From assembly GCA_963741135.1 (NCBI GenBank), contig CAVUHC010000008.1:1116001-1180000 (forward strand): a stretch of DNA of 64,000 nucleotides. Direction: 5' to 3'. This DNA is from Gp6-AA40 sp963741135. Lineage in GTDB: Bacteria > Acidobacteriota > Vicinamibacteria > Vicinamibacterales > UBA2999. Positions within the stretch are counted from its first letter, which is position 1. Each line of letters begins with the position of its first letter. Both the position numbers and the translations under genes were made by a program. The notes beneath the pieces are model-generated. The model made no database searches. It saw nothing but the letters and a program-made list of their open reading frames with translations, and had not been told where the DNA came from. Positions 24,979-33,935 of this stretch are shown here, one piece after another.

Positions 24979-25883
24979 TTCCATATCTGGGCTGTCACGC
25001 CGCGCAGGAGCTGCTGCAGGCCTTCGCCGACGGTGAGCTGCACGTGGCCGAGCAGGTCGCGGTCGAATCGCACCTCCGCTGGTGCCAGGTCTGCGCGGCG
25101 CGTGTCGAAGACATGCAGATCATCGGCGCGTCGCTGCGCGTGACGTCCTGCGCCATCCGGGCGGCCGACGCCGCTGATGACAATCTCGCGTCGGTGCAGT
25201 CGGAGGTCCTGACACGCATCCGGACGGAGCGTGAGCAGTCGCTCCGCTCGCAGCTCCGCGACATGTGCGCCGACATGCGGTTCTTCTGGCCGGCGGTCGG
25301 TGCGTCGACGGCGCTCGTCGCGTGTCTCTGCGTCGCGTCCGCTGTGTCCTCGGTCACCAGTGACGAACGCCCGGACTCGCTGGCCGGCATGATCGAAATG
25401 CTTGCCAACCCGGGGTCGGATCAGAACCCGATGCGCCTCGATGGTGGCATGACAGCGCCGCCGCGCGCCCTCAATGGCGCGGCGCTCGACTCGATCCCTG
25501 GTGACGAGGCGGTCTTCGCCCTTGCTGCGGTGGTCACGCGTGAAGGGCGTGTGGCGAACTACGAGGTGCTGCTGTCCGAGCGCGCCAGCGTCCGGCGACA
25601 CGATGCAGCCGTGCAGATTGACGATGTCAGCTCGGTGCTGAACGCGGTGAAACAGTCGCGATTTGCCCCGGCGCAGGGAACCGACGGGGCGCCGGTCGCC
25701 GTGAATATGGTGTGGGTGCTTGCGCGGACCACGGTCACGGCCCCTGCCCAGGCGGCCAAGGTCGAACTGCGGCACCTCCCCGTGCGTCTCGCGCCTTCCG
25801 CGCCTGCAGCCGACGTGGTCCCCAAGCCTGACGCGGACGCGCCGTCTACCTCTCTGCCGATCGTCCCTTCACCGACGGCTTGA
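24975..25883 (+). CDS. Anti-sigma factor with zinc finger and TonB-C-like domain
   Basis: 302 residues. An N-terminal zf-HC2: CHAAQELLQAFADGELHVAEQ, HLRWCQVC. One membrane segment near 108-128 (PAVGASTALVACLCVASAV). The periplasmic part includes VTREGRVANYEVLL, AAVQIDDVSSVLNAVKQSRFAPAQG and VNMVWVLARTTV, a TonB C-terminal-like pattern often found in acidobacterial exported proteins. It should hold the ECF factor at the membrane until a periplasmic signal. The last bases overlap the stop of the convergent propeller gene by 15 bp. Confidence 0.83.
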   Translation: MIPYLGCHAAQELLQAFADGELHVAEQVAVESHLRWCQVCAARVEDMQIIGASLRVTSCAIRAADAADDNLASVQSEVLTRIRTEREQSLRSQLRDMCADMRFFWPAVGASTALVACLCVASAVSSVTSDERPDSLAGMIEMLANPGSDQNPMRLDGGMTAPPRALNGAALDSIPGDEAVFALAAVVTREGRVANYEVLLSERASVRRHDAAVQIDDVSSVLNAVKQSRFAPAQGTDGAPVAVNMVWVLARTTVTAPAQAAKVELRHLPVRLAPSAPAADVVPKPDADAPSTSLPIVPSPTA

Positions 25884-28118
25884 CGCCGGCAACGGCTGCG
25901 GCGCAACGTCGCCGCGTGCGCTCGCGATGTTGTTGAGCGCATCGGTGGCGCGGATGATCACGCCGTGCGTCCCGAGCTCTCCATCCAGCACCAGCTCGAA
26001 CTGCTCCAGCCGCGAGTCGGGGATGCCGTCCTTCGGATAGATCGTCTGCCAGCGGTCGCCGTCGAGTGAGTACTCGGCTTTCTGCACCGCAGAATTGTCG
26101 TCCCGCACCTCGAACACGATGGTCATCCGCCCGCCCTGGCGCGTGACGCCGGTTACCGTGATGACAGGCGGTGTGTTGTCGATGTCGAATGCGGTGCTCT
26201 CGAGCGCGCCGGTCAGCGCCGTCGACGGCGCGTTCGACGGCGCATCCGACGCGACGACACGGATCACGTAGCGTCCATTCGGCACCGACGAGGTGTCCCA
26301 CACGACGATTTCGTCCGTGAGGGCGCGCTTCAGCGGTTTCCACGTTGTCTCGCCCTCGCGCCGATAGGACACGTCGTAGATCAGATCGTCGCGATTGTCG
26401 TCCTGCGCGCGCCAGACGAAAGTCAGCAGACCCTTCTGATAGGCCCGGCGTCCGAGGTTCGGCCCGGACGGGTTGGACGGGGGAGTGTTGCGGCGATCGG
26501 GGACGTCGCCATCGAACCCCGCGATCTCAGGGTCGCCGGTCGGGAAGGGGCGCTGATACACGGTTCCCGGCGGGTTGATGGTGATCGAGGTCACCTCAGG
26601 CCGGATGTTCCGCGGCAGATATGCGGCGGTGACCGATGTCAGCAATGGTGCGTCGCTGCGGCTGCCTGTGAGCGCCGCCCGCCACTGGAGGTAGCGTGCG
26701 CGTGGGCTCGTAATTGGACTGCCTTCCTGCGTTGGGTACGCCGGCGTCCAGTCGCTCCACGTTTCATCGGGCGTTCGGGTATTGCCTGAACGGGTCGACA
26801 CATCGAGCCGTGTTCCAGCCGGGATCTGCGCTTGCCAGCGGATGGCGCCCCACGTGGCAATCGTCTGCGCATCCCGCACGTCGGACGTATACGTCCCGCG
26901 CTCCGATCGCGTGGTCGAGAGCCGGAACACCTTTCCTGGATTCGATGTCGTAAACGCGATGCGCCCCGCGCTGTCGCTGAGCAGTGTCGTCACCTGCTGC
27001 GCAGTCGAACGGGTCAGCAGCGTCGGCTGGAGAGGATCACCGGCGAGGCGATAGATCTTTCCTTTGTTGCCGGTGCCGATGAGGACGGCACCGTCAGCCT
27101 CGAACGCGATGTCGTACGGCGAGTCTTCGCGCGAACTCCAGATCAGATCCCACGCGCCGTCAGGGCTGATACGGTAGACGCCGCCCGCGGATGGTCCTGT
27201 GCTCACCCTGTCCGCTCCTGAACTCGCCCCGCCGACGGCCGCAGGCGTATCGACAACGGCGATCGCGGTGATTTCCGTCGACACCGACACGGTTGCCGTT
27301 GCTGTCGGCGTCGGAGGCTCTGGATTGGACGGGGCAGAGATGGTCCCACCACCGGTGGCGCCGCTGACCGCCGCCGCGTAGATCACACCCTTCGAATCCA
27401 GCCGGAGCGTGTGAATCTCGTTGTAAGGCGAATCGAGCAGCACGAACGGTTTGCCGGTCGCATCGAGACGGAACAGGCGTCCCGGTGACTCGGTGCCGAC
27501 GAGCAGGTGCCCGTCGCTCTCGGACGCAAGCGAGATCGCGTGTGTGGTCTTGGTCTGGTAAAAGACCGAGCCTTTGCCGTCCGGCGTGATCTTGTAGACG
27601 ACGCCTTTGTCGCCTGTGGCGGCGAACACGTTGCCGCTCTTGTCGATCGCGAGGCCCCAGATGTACTTGTCAGGCGGATCGAACAGCACCGTGGAACGGC
27701 CCATCGCGTCGAGCTTGTAGATTTTGCCGTCCGGCGAAGTGGCGGCATACACGCCGCCGCCGGGCGCGAGAGCAAGCGCGTGCACCTCGAGCTCTTCGGC
27801 ATCGAAGAACACCGATCCTTTGCCGGTCGAGTCTATGCGGTAGACCTGGCCTTCGTTGCCGCTGCCGACGTACATCGAGCCGTCGGGGGCGCTGACCATC
27901 GACCAGAGGAAAGGCGCGCTCGCATCGTAGATAGAGGTCGCCGCAGGCCCGAGCGTCAGGCGCCCGTAACCGTCGATCGAGAGGTTTTCGACATCGCCCT
28001 TGGCGAATTCCGCTTCGTTGGAAACCTGCCAGAACGTGGGTGTAGCCGCGTACGCCAGCGACACGCCGGCGCAGACGGCCGCGAGCGCAAAGGCGACGCG
28101 AGCGGTTCTCTTGGACAT
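25869..28118 (-). CDS. Large secreted beta-propeller protein
   Basis: 749 residues. Signal peptide MSKRTARVAFALAAVCAGVSLAYA (shown in two parts: MSKRTARVAF, ALAAVCAGVSLAYA). Repeated blades: GSMYVGSGNEGQVYRIDSTGKG, GGVYAATSPDGKIYKLDAMGR, GNVFAATGDKGVVYKITPDGKG, GHLLVGTESPGRLFRLDATGK. A Pro/Thr/Ser linker (about 250-300) divides the propeller, and the C-terminal half has Ig/fibronectin-like segments (DDLIYDVSYRREGETTWKPL, VITVTGVTRQGGRMTIVFEVRDDNS). Probably an exported scaffold, not an enzyme. It lies directly downstream of the S55 gene on the same strand, with about 100 bp between them. Confidence 0.85.
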   Translation of the reverse strand: MSKRTARVAFALAAVCAGVSLAYAATPTFWQVSNEAEFAKGDVENLSIDGYGRLTLGPAATSIYDASAPFLWSMVSAPDGSMYVGSGNEGQVYRIDSTGKGSVFFDAEELEVHALALAPGGGVYAATSPDGKIYKLDAMGRSTVLFDPPDKYIWGLAIDKSGNVFAATGDKGVVYKITPDGKGSVFYQTKTTHAISLASESDGHLLVGTESPGRLFRLDATGKPFVLLDSPYNEIHTLRLDSKGVIYAAAVSGATGGGTISAPSNPEPPTPTATATVSVSTEITAIAVVDTPAAVGGASSGADRVSTGPSAGGVYRISPDGAWDLIWSSREDSPYDIAFEADGAVLIGTGNKGKIYRLAGDPLQPTLLTRSTAQQVTTLLSDSAGRIAFTTSNPGKVFRLSTTRSERGTYTSDVRDAQTIATWGAIRWQAQIPAGTRLDVSTRSGNTRTPDETWSDWTPAYPTQEGSPITSPRARYLQWRAALTGSRSDAPLLTSVTAAYLPRNIRPEVTSITINPPGTVYQRPFPTGDPEIAGFDGDVPDRRNTPPSNPSGPNLGRRAYQKGLLTFVWRAQDDNRDDLIYDVSYRREGETTWKPLKRALTDEIVVWDTSSVPNGRYVIRVVASDAPSNAPSTALTGALESTAFDIDNTPPVITVTGVTRQGGRMTIVFEVRDDNSAVQKAEYSLDGDRWQTIYPKDGIPDSRLEQFELVLDGELGTHGVIIRATDALNNIASARGDVAPQPLPASSRR

Positions 28119-28135
28119 ATAGGAACGTGTTCTCA

Positions 28136-28209
28136 GTCTACCGTCTACGGTCTACCGGTCTCGGATAAACCGCGCTTCACAACGGTAGACGGTTGACGGC
28201 AGACGGTAG
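28136..28209. repeat. Inverted GTCTACC heptad repeat between propeller and S55 genes
   Basis: Left arm units GTCTACC, GTCTACG, GTCTACC (28136-28157); right arm CGGTAGA, CGGTTGA, CGGCAGA, CGGTAG (28183-28209). The arms are near reverse complements and both follow a 7-base period. Confidence 0.75.
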
Positions 28210-28216
28210 TCCAGGG

Positions 28217-30046
28217 TCAGTTGTCGAGCGAAAGCGTCAGCGTGCGGGATCCGCTGACCGCGTGGTCAGTGGCGATCTCCCACTGGCCGAGCAGGGCAGC
28301 GCCCAGCGGCTTGAAGCTCCCGCCGTTGCGATCCGATTCCATCACCGCGAGCACCGATGGCGGCAGCGACGAGAGCGCCTCGCCCTTGACCACGGCACCG
28401 GCGTCGGGGCTCACCAGCCTCACGTAGAGGCGATTGTTCTTGCGCGCCTGGTTGAGGACGCGAATCATCTGCGGCAGGTCGCGCGTCTGCAGCGGCTGCA
28501 GTTGCAGGTCCCGCGCTTCCATCTGCGACAGGCGGCTTCCGTCGGTGACCATGATCGAGACGCTGCCGCGCGCGTTCGACGGAATCTCCACCGGAACTGA
28601 GCGTGTAATCTCCTCGCCGCGGTAGGTCCGCATCAGCGCCTTCAGCGTCACCATCGATCCCGGCTTCGGACGGTTTCCGTCGATCCAGACGCGCTCGAGC
28701 GTCGCGGACTTCGACTGTTCGCTGGCCTCGATCTCGAGGTTCAGTCCTTCGATCGCGACATCTTCGAACGCATTGCGGAGCAGGAAGTTGATCGGGCCGA
28801 CCACATAGGTCGCGGCGCCGATCGATGGCTGATCCCCGGTAAAGAGATCTTCGAAATCGACCGTGCCGTACTTCTTGACCGAGGCGCTTCCGCGAACGAT
28901 GTAGCTGGCTGCCCCGTTCTGCCGCTCGTACGAGGACAGCGTATTCAGAATCGACACGTAGGCGAGCAGTGGCGTGAACAGCTGGTCGTTGACGATCGAC
29001 ATGTTGAATGTCTTCGTCGTCCCGCGGTCTGACGTGAGCTTCAGCTTGATCGGGATGAGTCCGGGACCTGGGCCCAGCGTTCCGGCAATGGCCGTCGCGC
29101 GATCCTGCTGCACCGTACCGATGATCTCGCCTGTGCTCGCGAGCTTCGACGAGCTGAAGAGGCTGGGGAGGATCGTGTGCACGTAGGCGCGCGTCATCGG
29201 GAACTGCGTCGGGCCAAGACCGTAGAAGGGATGACCGAATGCGTACACGCGGTTGCCGTCGACCTCGGTCACCGTTCCTGTCGCGCCGAATTGAAGATCG
29301 CCGGTGACGAGTGCCACACCAATCGGATCGCCCGGGCGCAGCGGCTGTTGGCGGGTCGTCGCCACATCCTGGCCGGCGCCCGCCATCATCGGCAGGAATC
29401 CCTGCTCGCGGAACGCCGACGCGAGCGGATCGATGACGGAGGCATCGAAGCCGCCGATCGTCAATGGAGTCGCAATCGGCCGCAGCATCGTGCCGATGCC
29501 GGCATCAACCCCGGCGCCGAACACCTGGACGTCCCCCGGCGTTTCCGCGAACGGACGCATCCACGAGAATGCCTGGCGCAGCGACGCGCGCATGCCTTCC
29601 GCGGTCAGGGGCATCTGAAGGTCGACGTGTGCGGCCTGTCGCCGCGCTGCCGGAACCGACGCGTCCTGGATCATTTCGTCGAACGGCGTGATGCCGGCAA
29701 TCGGTTCCTTGGAGAACTGGCCGAGCGAGTACGAGACGGCGCCGACGAGCCGGCCATCGATATAGACGGGGCTTCCGCTCATCCCGGCGATCACGCCCGT
29801 GTCGGCCAGCGGTCCACCTTCGAGCTTCGCGAGAATCAGGTTGCGGCGCGTGCCGATGACGTTGCGCAGCACGCCGAGGATATGAACCTTGAATTCCTCC
29901 AGCCGATCACCTTGGAAGACAGTGCGGCCGATGCCGACCATGCCCGCCTTGAGCTCATCGACAGGAAATGTTGTGGTGGCCGCCGGAACACGGACGCCAA
30001 CGAAGAGCAAAAGGGCAACGAGGGCAGCTAGGGTGCGGGTTTTCAT
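28217..30046 (-). CDS. SpoIVB-type S55 peptidase domain protein, exported
   Basis: 609 residues from ATG 30046 with GAGAG upstream. Signal peptide MKTRTLAALVALLLFVGV, cleavage near VPAA. The S55 domain shows VDELKAGMVGIGRTVFQG, a His in EEFKVHILGVLRN and the catalytic motif GVIAGMSGSPVYIDGRLVGAVSYSLG (in parts: GVIAGMSGSP, VYIDGRLVGAVSY). SpoIVB in Bacillus is a serine protease of sporulation; here there is no sporulation gene, so another exported role is likely. The C-terminal half is beta-rich and unassigned. Divergent from the aromatic operon. Confidence 0.85.
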   Translation of the reverse strand: MKTRTLAALVALLLFVGVRVPAATTTFPVDELKAGMVGIGRTVFQGDRLEEFKVHILGVLRNVIGTRRNLILAKLEGGPLADTGVIAGMSGSPVYIDGRLVGAVSYSLGQFSKEPIAGITPFDEMIQDASVPAARRQAAHVDLQMPLTAEGMRASLRQAFSWMRPFAETPGDVQVFGAGVDAGIGTMLRPIATPLTIGGFDASVIDPLASAFREQGFLPMMAGAGQDVATTRQQPLRPGDPIGVALVTGDLQFGATGTVTEVDGNRVYAFGHPFYGLGPTQFPMTRAYVHTILPSLFSSSKLASTGEIIGTVQQDRATAIAGTLGPGPGLIPIKLKLTSDRGTTKTFNMSIVNDQLFTPLLAYVSILNTLSSYERQNGAASYIVRGSASVKKYGTVDFEDLFTGDQPSIGAATYVVGPINFLLRNAFEDVAIEGLNLEIEASEQSKSATLERVWIDGNRPKPGSMVTLKALMRTYRGEEITRSVPVEIPSNARGSVSIMVTDGSRLSQMEARDLQLQPLQTRDLPQMIRVLNQARKNNRLYVRLVSPDAGAVVKGEALSSLPPSVLAVMESDRNGGSFKPLGAALLGQWEIATDHAVSGSRTLTLSLDN

Positions 30047-30111
30047 AGGTTCTCTCACGTTGAAGATACGGTTAAACCCATGAAACTGCAAGGGTGTAGG
30101 GCGTCAGATGT

Positions 30112-30139
30112 TGACACCGAGGACCGCGTGGGGTACTGT
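30112..30139 (+). promoter_or_regulatory. Candidate promoter of the aromatic amino acid operon
   Basis: TTGACA (30112-30117), a 16-bp spacer and TACTGT (30134-30139). The -35 is a perfect sigma70 consensus; the -10 matches three of six. It starts 21 bases before the leader peptide ATG. No TrpR-like operator was recognised. Confidence 0.5.
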
Positions 30140-30159
30140 CCGTGAACCGATTTCGAGAC

Positions 30160-30255
30160 ATGCCGCGATTTTTTAGCCCCTTCGTGTCCACCTACGCCAG
30201 CTATTGGTGGTGGTACGGGACTGTAACTGAGGGGGCGACGTCCGGCGTCTCATAA
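30160..30255 (+). CDS. Aromatic leader peptide of the attenuator
   Basis: A 31-codon open frame, ATG 30160 to TAA 30253. Phe at codons 4, 5 and 8, Tyr at 12, 15 and 19, and Trp at 16, 17 and 18. Nine of 31 residues are aromatic. It lies between a promoter and a rho-independent terminator, directly before the aroD-aroE/trp operon. The ribosome site is weak (GAG five bases before the ATG). Low Trp-tRNA would stall the ribosome at codons 16-18, next to RNA segment 2. This is the classical trp leader arrangement, with additional Phe and Tyr codons that may widen the signal to all three aromatic amino acids. Confidence 0.85.
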   Translation: MPRFFSPFVSTYASYWWWYGTVTEGATSGVS

Positions 30256-30328
30256 ACGCAACAGGATTTCAGCAAGAACCAGCGCCCCTTCAGCCACCCG
30301 GTTGAAGGGGCGTTTTTGTTTTTAGGGC
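30176..30328 (+). promoter_or_regulatory. Four-segment transcription attenuator
   Basis: Segment 1 GCCCCTTC (30176-30183), segment 2 GAGGGGGCG (30229-30237), segment 3 CGCCCCTTC (30283-30291), segment 4 GAAGGGGCG (30304-30312). Segments 1 and 3 share GCCCCTTC, so segment 2 can pair with either; segment 3 can pair with 2 (antiterminator) or 4 (terminator). The terminator is followed by two T runs. Ribosome stalling on the Trp codons at 30205-30213 leaves segment 2 free and segment 1 behind the ribosome, which favours 2:3 pairing and read-through. Pairings were read by eye and not computed. Confidence 0.82.
30283..30328 (+). terminator. Attenuator terminator hairpin
   Basis: Ten-bp stem CGCCCCTTCA / TGAAGGGGCG with a ten-base loop, then TTTTTGTTTTT. 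It ends about 15 bases before the first gene of the operon. Confidence 0.9.
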
Positions 30329-30341
30329 TGTTTTCAGTGTG

Positions 30342-31850
30342 ATGAATCATTCGCTCCTGGTTGAGACCGTGACCGGCCAGACGATGGCCGGGTTGATTGC
30401 CGCGCGCGAAGCCGCTAGGGACGTCGACCTGGTCGAGCTCCGTCTGGACGGCGTCGCGGACGTGGATGTACGAGGTGCGCTCAGCGGTCGCCGGCTCCCG
30501 GTCATCGTAACGTGTCGTCCGACGTGGGAGGGCGGTCGGTTCGAGGGCAGCGAGGAGCGGCGTCAGGCAGTGTTGATGGAAGCGCTCGACGCCGGCGCGG
30601 AGTATGTCGACGTCGAATGGCGTGCCGGGTTCACCGCGGTGGCAGGCAAGGATCCGGCGCGCGTGATCCTGTCTTCGCACGACTTCGGAGGCGTGCCGGC
30701 GGATCTGACGGCCCGCGCGGCGGCGATGCGGCAGACCGGCGCCTCGTTGATCAAGATCGCGGTGACGGCGACACGCCTCAGTGATGCGTTGCCGCTTCTC
30801 GACATCGCCCGCACGGGGGATGCCGTCGTGATTGCGATGGGAGACGCGGGCGTTCCATCGCGGCTCCTGGCCACGCGCTTCGGATCGCGCTGGACGTATG
30901 CCGGCGATGCGGTGGCGCCCGGACAGATTCCCGCCGCCCGCATGATTGACGAGTTTCGGTTTCGTACGGTCGGTCCCGAAACCGCGCTCTATGGCGTTGT
31001 CGGGAACAACGTGACGCATTCGATGTCGCCGGTGATGCACAACGCGGCGTTTGAAGCCGCCCACCTCGACGCGGTTTACGTTCCGCTTCACGCCGCCGAC
31101 TTCGACGACTTTCGTACGTTCGCCGATGCGCTCGACGTGAGCGGGGCGAGTATCACGATTCCGTTCAAGCTCGACGCGCTCGAAGCAGCGCAGCACGCCG
31201 ACGACCTCGCTCGCGCGGTCGGTGCCGCAAACACATTGCGCAGAGTGGGAAGGGGTCGGGAGTCAGGACCCCTTTGGGAGGCGACGAACACCGACGTGGA
31301 CGGGTTCCTCGATCCGCTCGAGGCGATGTATCCACAGCCGCTTCGCGGCGCGCGCGCGGCGGTGATTGGCGCCGGCGGTGCAGCCCGGGCGGTGGCAGTC
31401 GCGCTCGTGTCGCGAGGCGCGCGCGTCACGGTGCACGCACGGCGCCGGGAGCAGGCCCTCGAGGTTGCCGCATCCGGCCATACGGAAGTCGGACCGTGGC
31501 CACCTGCGGCCGGCTCCTGGGATCTGCTGGTCAACTGCACGCCGCTTGGTGGGCCGAACGCGCCAGCCGAAACGCCGCTCCCACGCGGGCCGTTCACCGG
31601 CACGCTCGTGTACGACCTGACCTACGGCGATCGCGAGACGCCTCTGCTGCGCGAGGCTCGCGAGGCGGGGTGCCTCACGCTTGACGGACTGCCGATGCTC
31701 ATCGCGCAGGCCGAGCGGCAGTTCGAATGGTGGACCGGGCAACGGCCCCAGCCAGGAGTCATGAAAGCAGCGGTCCAGAAACGGATGGGGCGCGACAGTC
31801 GCTTCAACGAGCCACGGAGACACGGAGGCACGGAGATTTCTCATGTCTAG
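30342..31850 (+). CDS. aroDE: Bifunctional 3-dehydroquinate dehydratase / shikimate dehydrogenase
   Basis: 502 residues from ATG 30342. The first about 215 residues are a type I dehydroquinase: VELRLDGVADVD, ILSSHDFGGVP (catalytic His) and ASLIKIAVTATR (Schiff-base Lys). The rest is AroE: YGVVGNNVTHSMSPVMHNAAF (in parts: VTHSMSPVMHN), ITIPFKLDALEAA (Lys), ATNTDVDGFL and the Rossmann site VIGAGGAARAVAVAL, NCTPLGG, GLPMLIAQAERQFEWWTG. It joins consecutive shikimate-pathway steps. Fused enzymes are known in plants and chlamydiae. Spacing to trpE is 52 bp. Confidence 0.93.
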   Translation: MNHSLLVETVTGQTMAGLIAAREAARDVDLVELRLDGVADVDVRGALSGRRLPVIVTCRPTWEGGRFEGSEERRQAVLMEALDAGAEYVDVEWRAGFTAVAGKDPARVILSSHDFGGVPADLTARAAAMRQTGASLIKIAVTATRLSDALPLLDIARTGDAVVIAMGDAGVPSRLLATRFGSRWTYAGDAVAPGQIPAARMIDEFRFRTVGPETALYGVVGNNVTHSMSPVMHNAAFEAAHLDAVYVPLHAADFDDFRTFADALDVSGASITIPFKLDALEAAQHADDLARAVGAANTLRRVGRGRESGPLWEATNTDVDGFLDPLEAMYPQPLRGARAAVIGAGGAARAVAVALVSRGARVTVHARRREQALEVAASGHTEVGPWPPAAGSWDLLVNCTPLGGPNAPAETPLPRGPFTGTLVYDLTYGDRETPLLREAREAGCLTLDGLPMLIAQAERQFEWWTGQRPQPGVMKAAVQKRMGRDSRFNEPRRHGGTEISHV

Positions 31851-31902
31851 GACGCCGTGCCTTCGTAACTCTCTGGCCGGTGCCTGTATAGGAATTTGCT
31901 AG

Positions 31903-33368
31903 ATGCGTATTACGACATTCGAAGAATTCAAGGAACTGGCACAGCGCGGGACATTCGTGCCGGTCTGCAAGGAGATCATCGCGGATCTGCTGACACCCGT
32001 CTCGGCGTTTCTGAAGATCGCGGAGCATTCCGATTACGCGTTCCTTCTTGAATCGGTTGAAGGCGGCGAGCACGTCGGGCGGTACTCATTCCTTGGCAAA
32101 GATCCGTTCCTGATCCTGCGCTCGCGCGCGGGCAAGACAATCATCGACCGCGCCGGACAGACGTCAGAGTCGGACAGGCCCTTTGTCGCGACGCTGCGTG
32201 AGCTGATGGCGAGTTTTCACTCGCCGTTCGTTCCCGGGCTGCCTCGTTTCACGGGCGGTGCCGTGGGGTATCTCGGATACGACGCTGCCGCCTGGTTCGA
32301 GCCGGTCACGCTGCAGGCGGCGTCGGAGGAACAGGACGAGGGCGGGTTCATGCTCTTCGACACGGTGCTGGCGTTCGACCACGTGAGGCACCGGATCCTC
32401 ATCATCGCGAACGCGCGCATCACGGGGGATGACGACCTCGAGTCGCTGTACCAGTTCGCGTGCGCGAAAATCGAATTCGTCGAACGCGAGCTTGATCGCC
32501 CGTTATCGAAGCCGTACTGCCCGGACAAGACGCCGATCGAGGTCACGTCGAACGTCTCCAAGGCTCAGTTCGAGCAGATGGTCCGGACCGCGAAGGAATA
32601 CATCGCCGCCGGCGACATCTACCAGGTCGTGCTGTCGCAGCGGTTCGAAACGAAGCTCGGTGCGGACCCGTTCACGGTCTACCGGGCGCTGCGCCACGTC
32701 AATCCGTCGCCGTACATGTATTTCATCCGCATGGGCGATCGGTCGATTGTCGGGTCGTCTCCAGAGATGCTCGTTCGCGTCGAAGGGCGTCGGGTCGAAA
32801 CGCATCCGATCGCCGGGACGCGGCCGCGCGGCAAGACGGAAGAAGAGGACCTGCGGCTTGCGGAGGAGTTGAAACGCAACGAAAAGGAGCGCGCCGAGCA
32901 CGTCATGCTCGTTGACCTGGGCCGCAACGACATCGGGCGCGTCTCGGCGTACGGCACGGTGAAGGTGCCGACATACATGACCCTCGAGCGGTACTCGCAC
33001 GTGATGCACCTGGTGTCGATTGTCGAGGGGAAACTGGCAGACGAATACGACCGCCTGGATGCGCTGGTGGCCTGTTTCCCGGCCGGCACCGTCTCCGGCG
33101 CACCCAAAGTACGCGCGATGGAGATCATCGCGGAGCTCGAGAATCGTCGGCGTGGCGTCTATGCCGGCGCGGTGGGCTATCTCGACTTCGCCGGCAACCT
33201 CGATTTCTGCATCACGATCCGCACCGTGCTCATCGAACACGGACAGGCGTATGTGCAGGCCGGTGCTGGCATCGTCGCCGACTCGAATCCGGCAGCCGAG
33301 TATGAGGAAACGCGCGATAAGGCACGGGCGGTCATCAGGGCTCTCGAACTTGCGCAGGAGGGCCTGTG

Positions 33369-33369
<1 letters not shown>
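31903..33369 (+). CDS. trpE: Anthranilate synthase component I
   Basis: 488 residues. It forms anthranilate from chorismate with ammonia from TrpG. The Trp feedback motif is present (YAFLLESVEGGEHVGRYSFLG, in which LLES matches the regulatory Ser), along with the chorismate-binding domain: AGDIYQVVLSQRFE, SPYMYFIRMGDRSIVGSSPEM, THPIAGTRPRG, RNDIGRVS, FPAGTVSGAPKVRAMEII. TrpE TGA overlaps the TrpG ATG (TGATG), indicating translational coupling. Confidence 0.95.
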
Positions 33370-33934
<565 letters not shown>

Positions 33935-33935
<1 letters not shown>

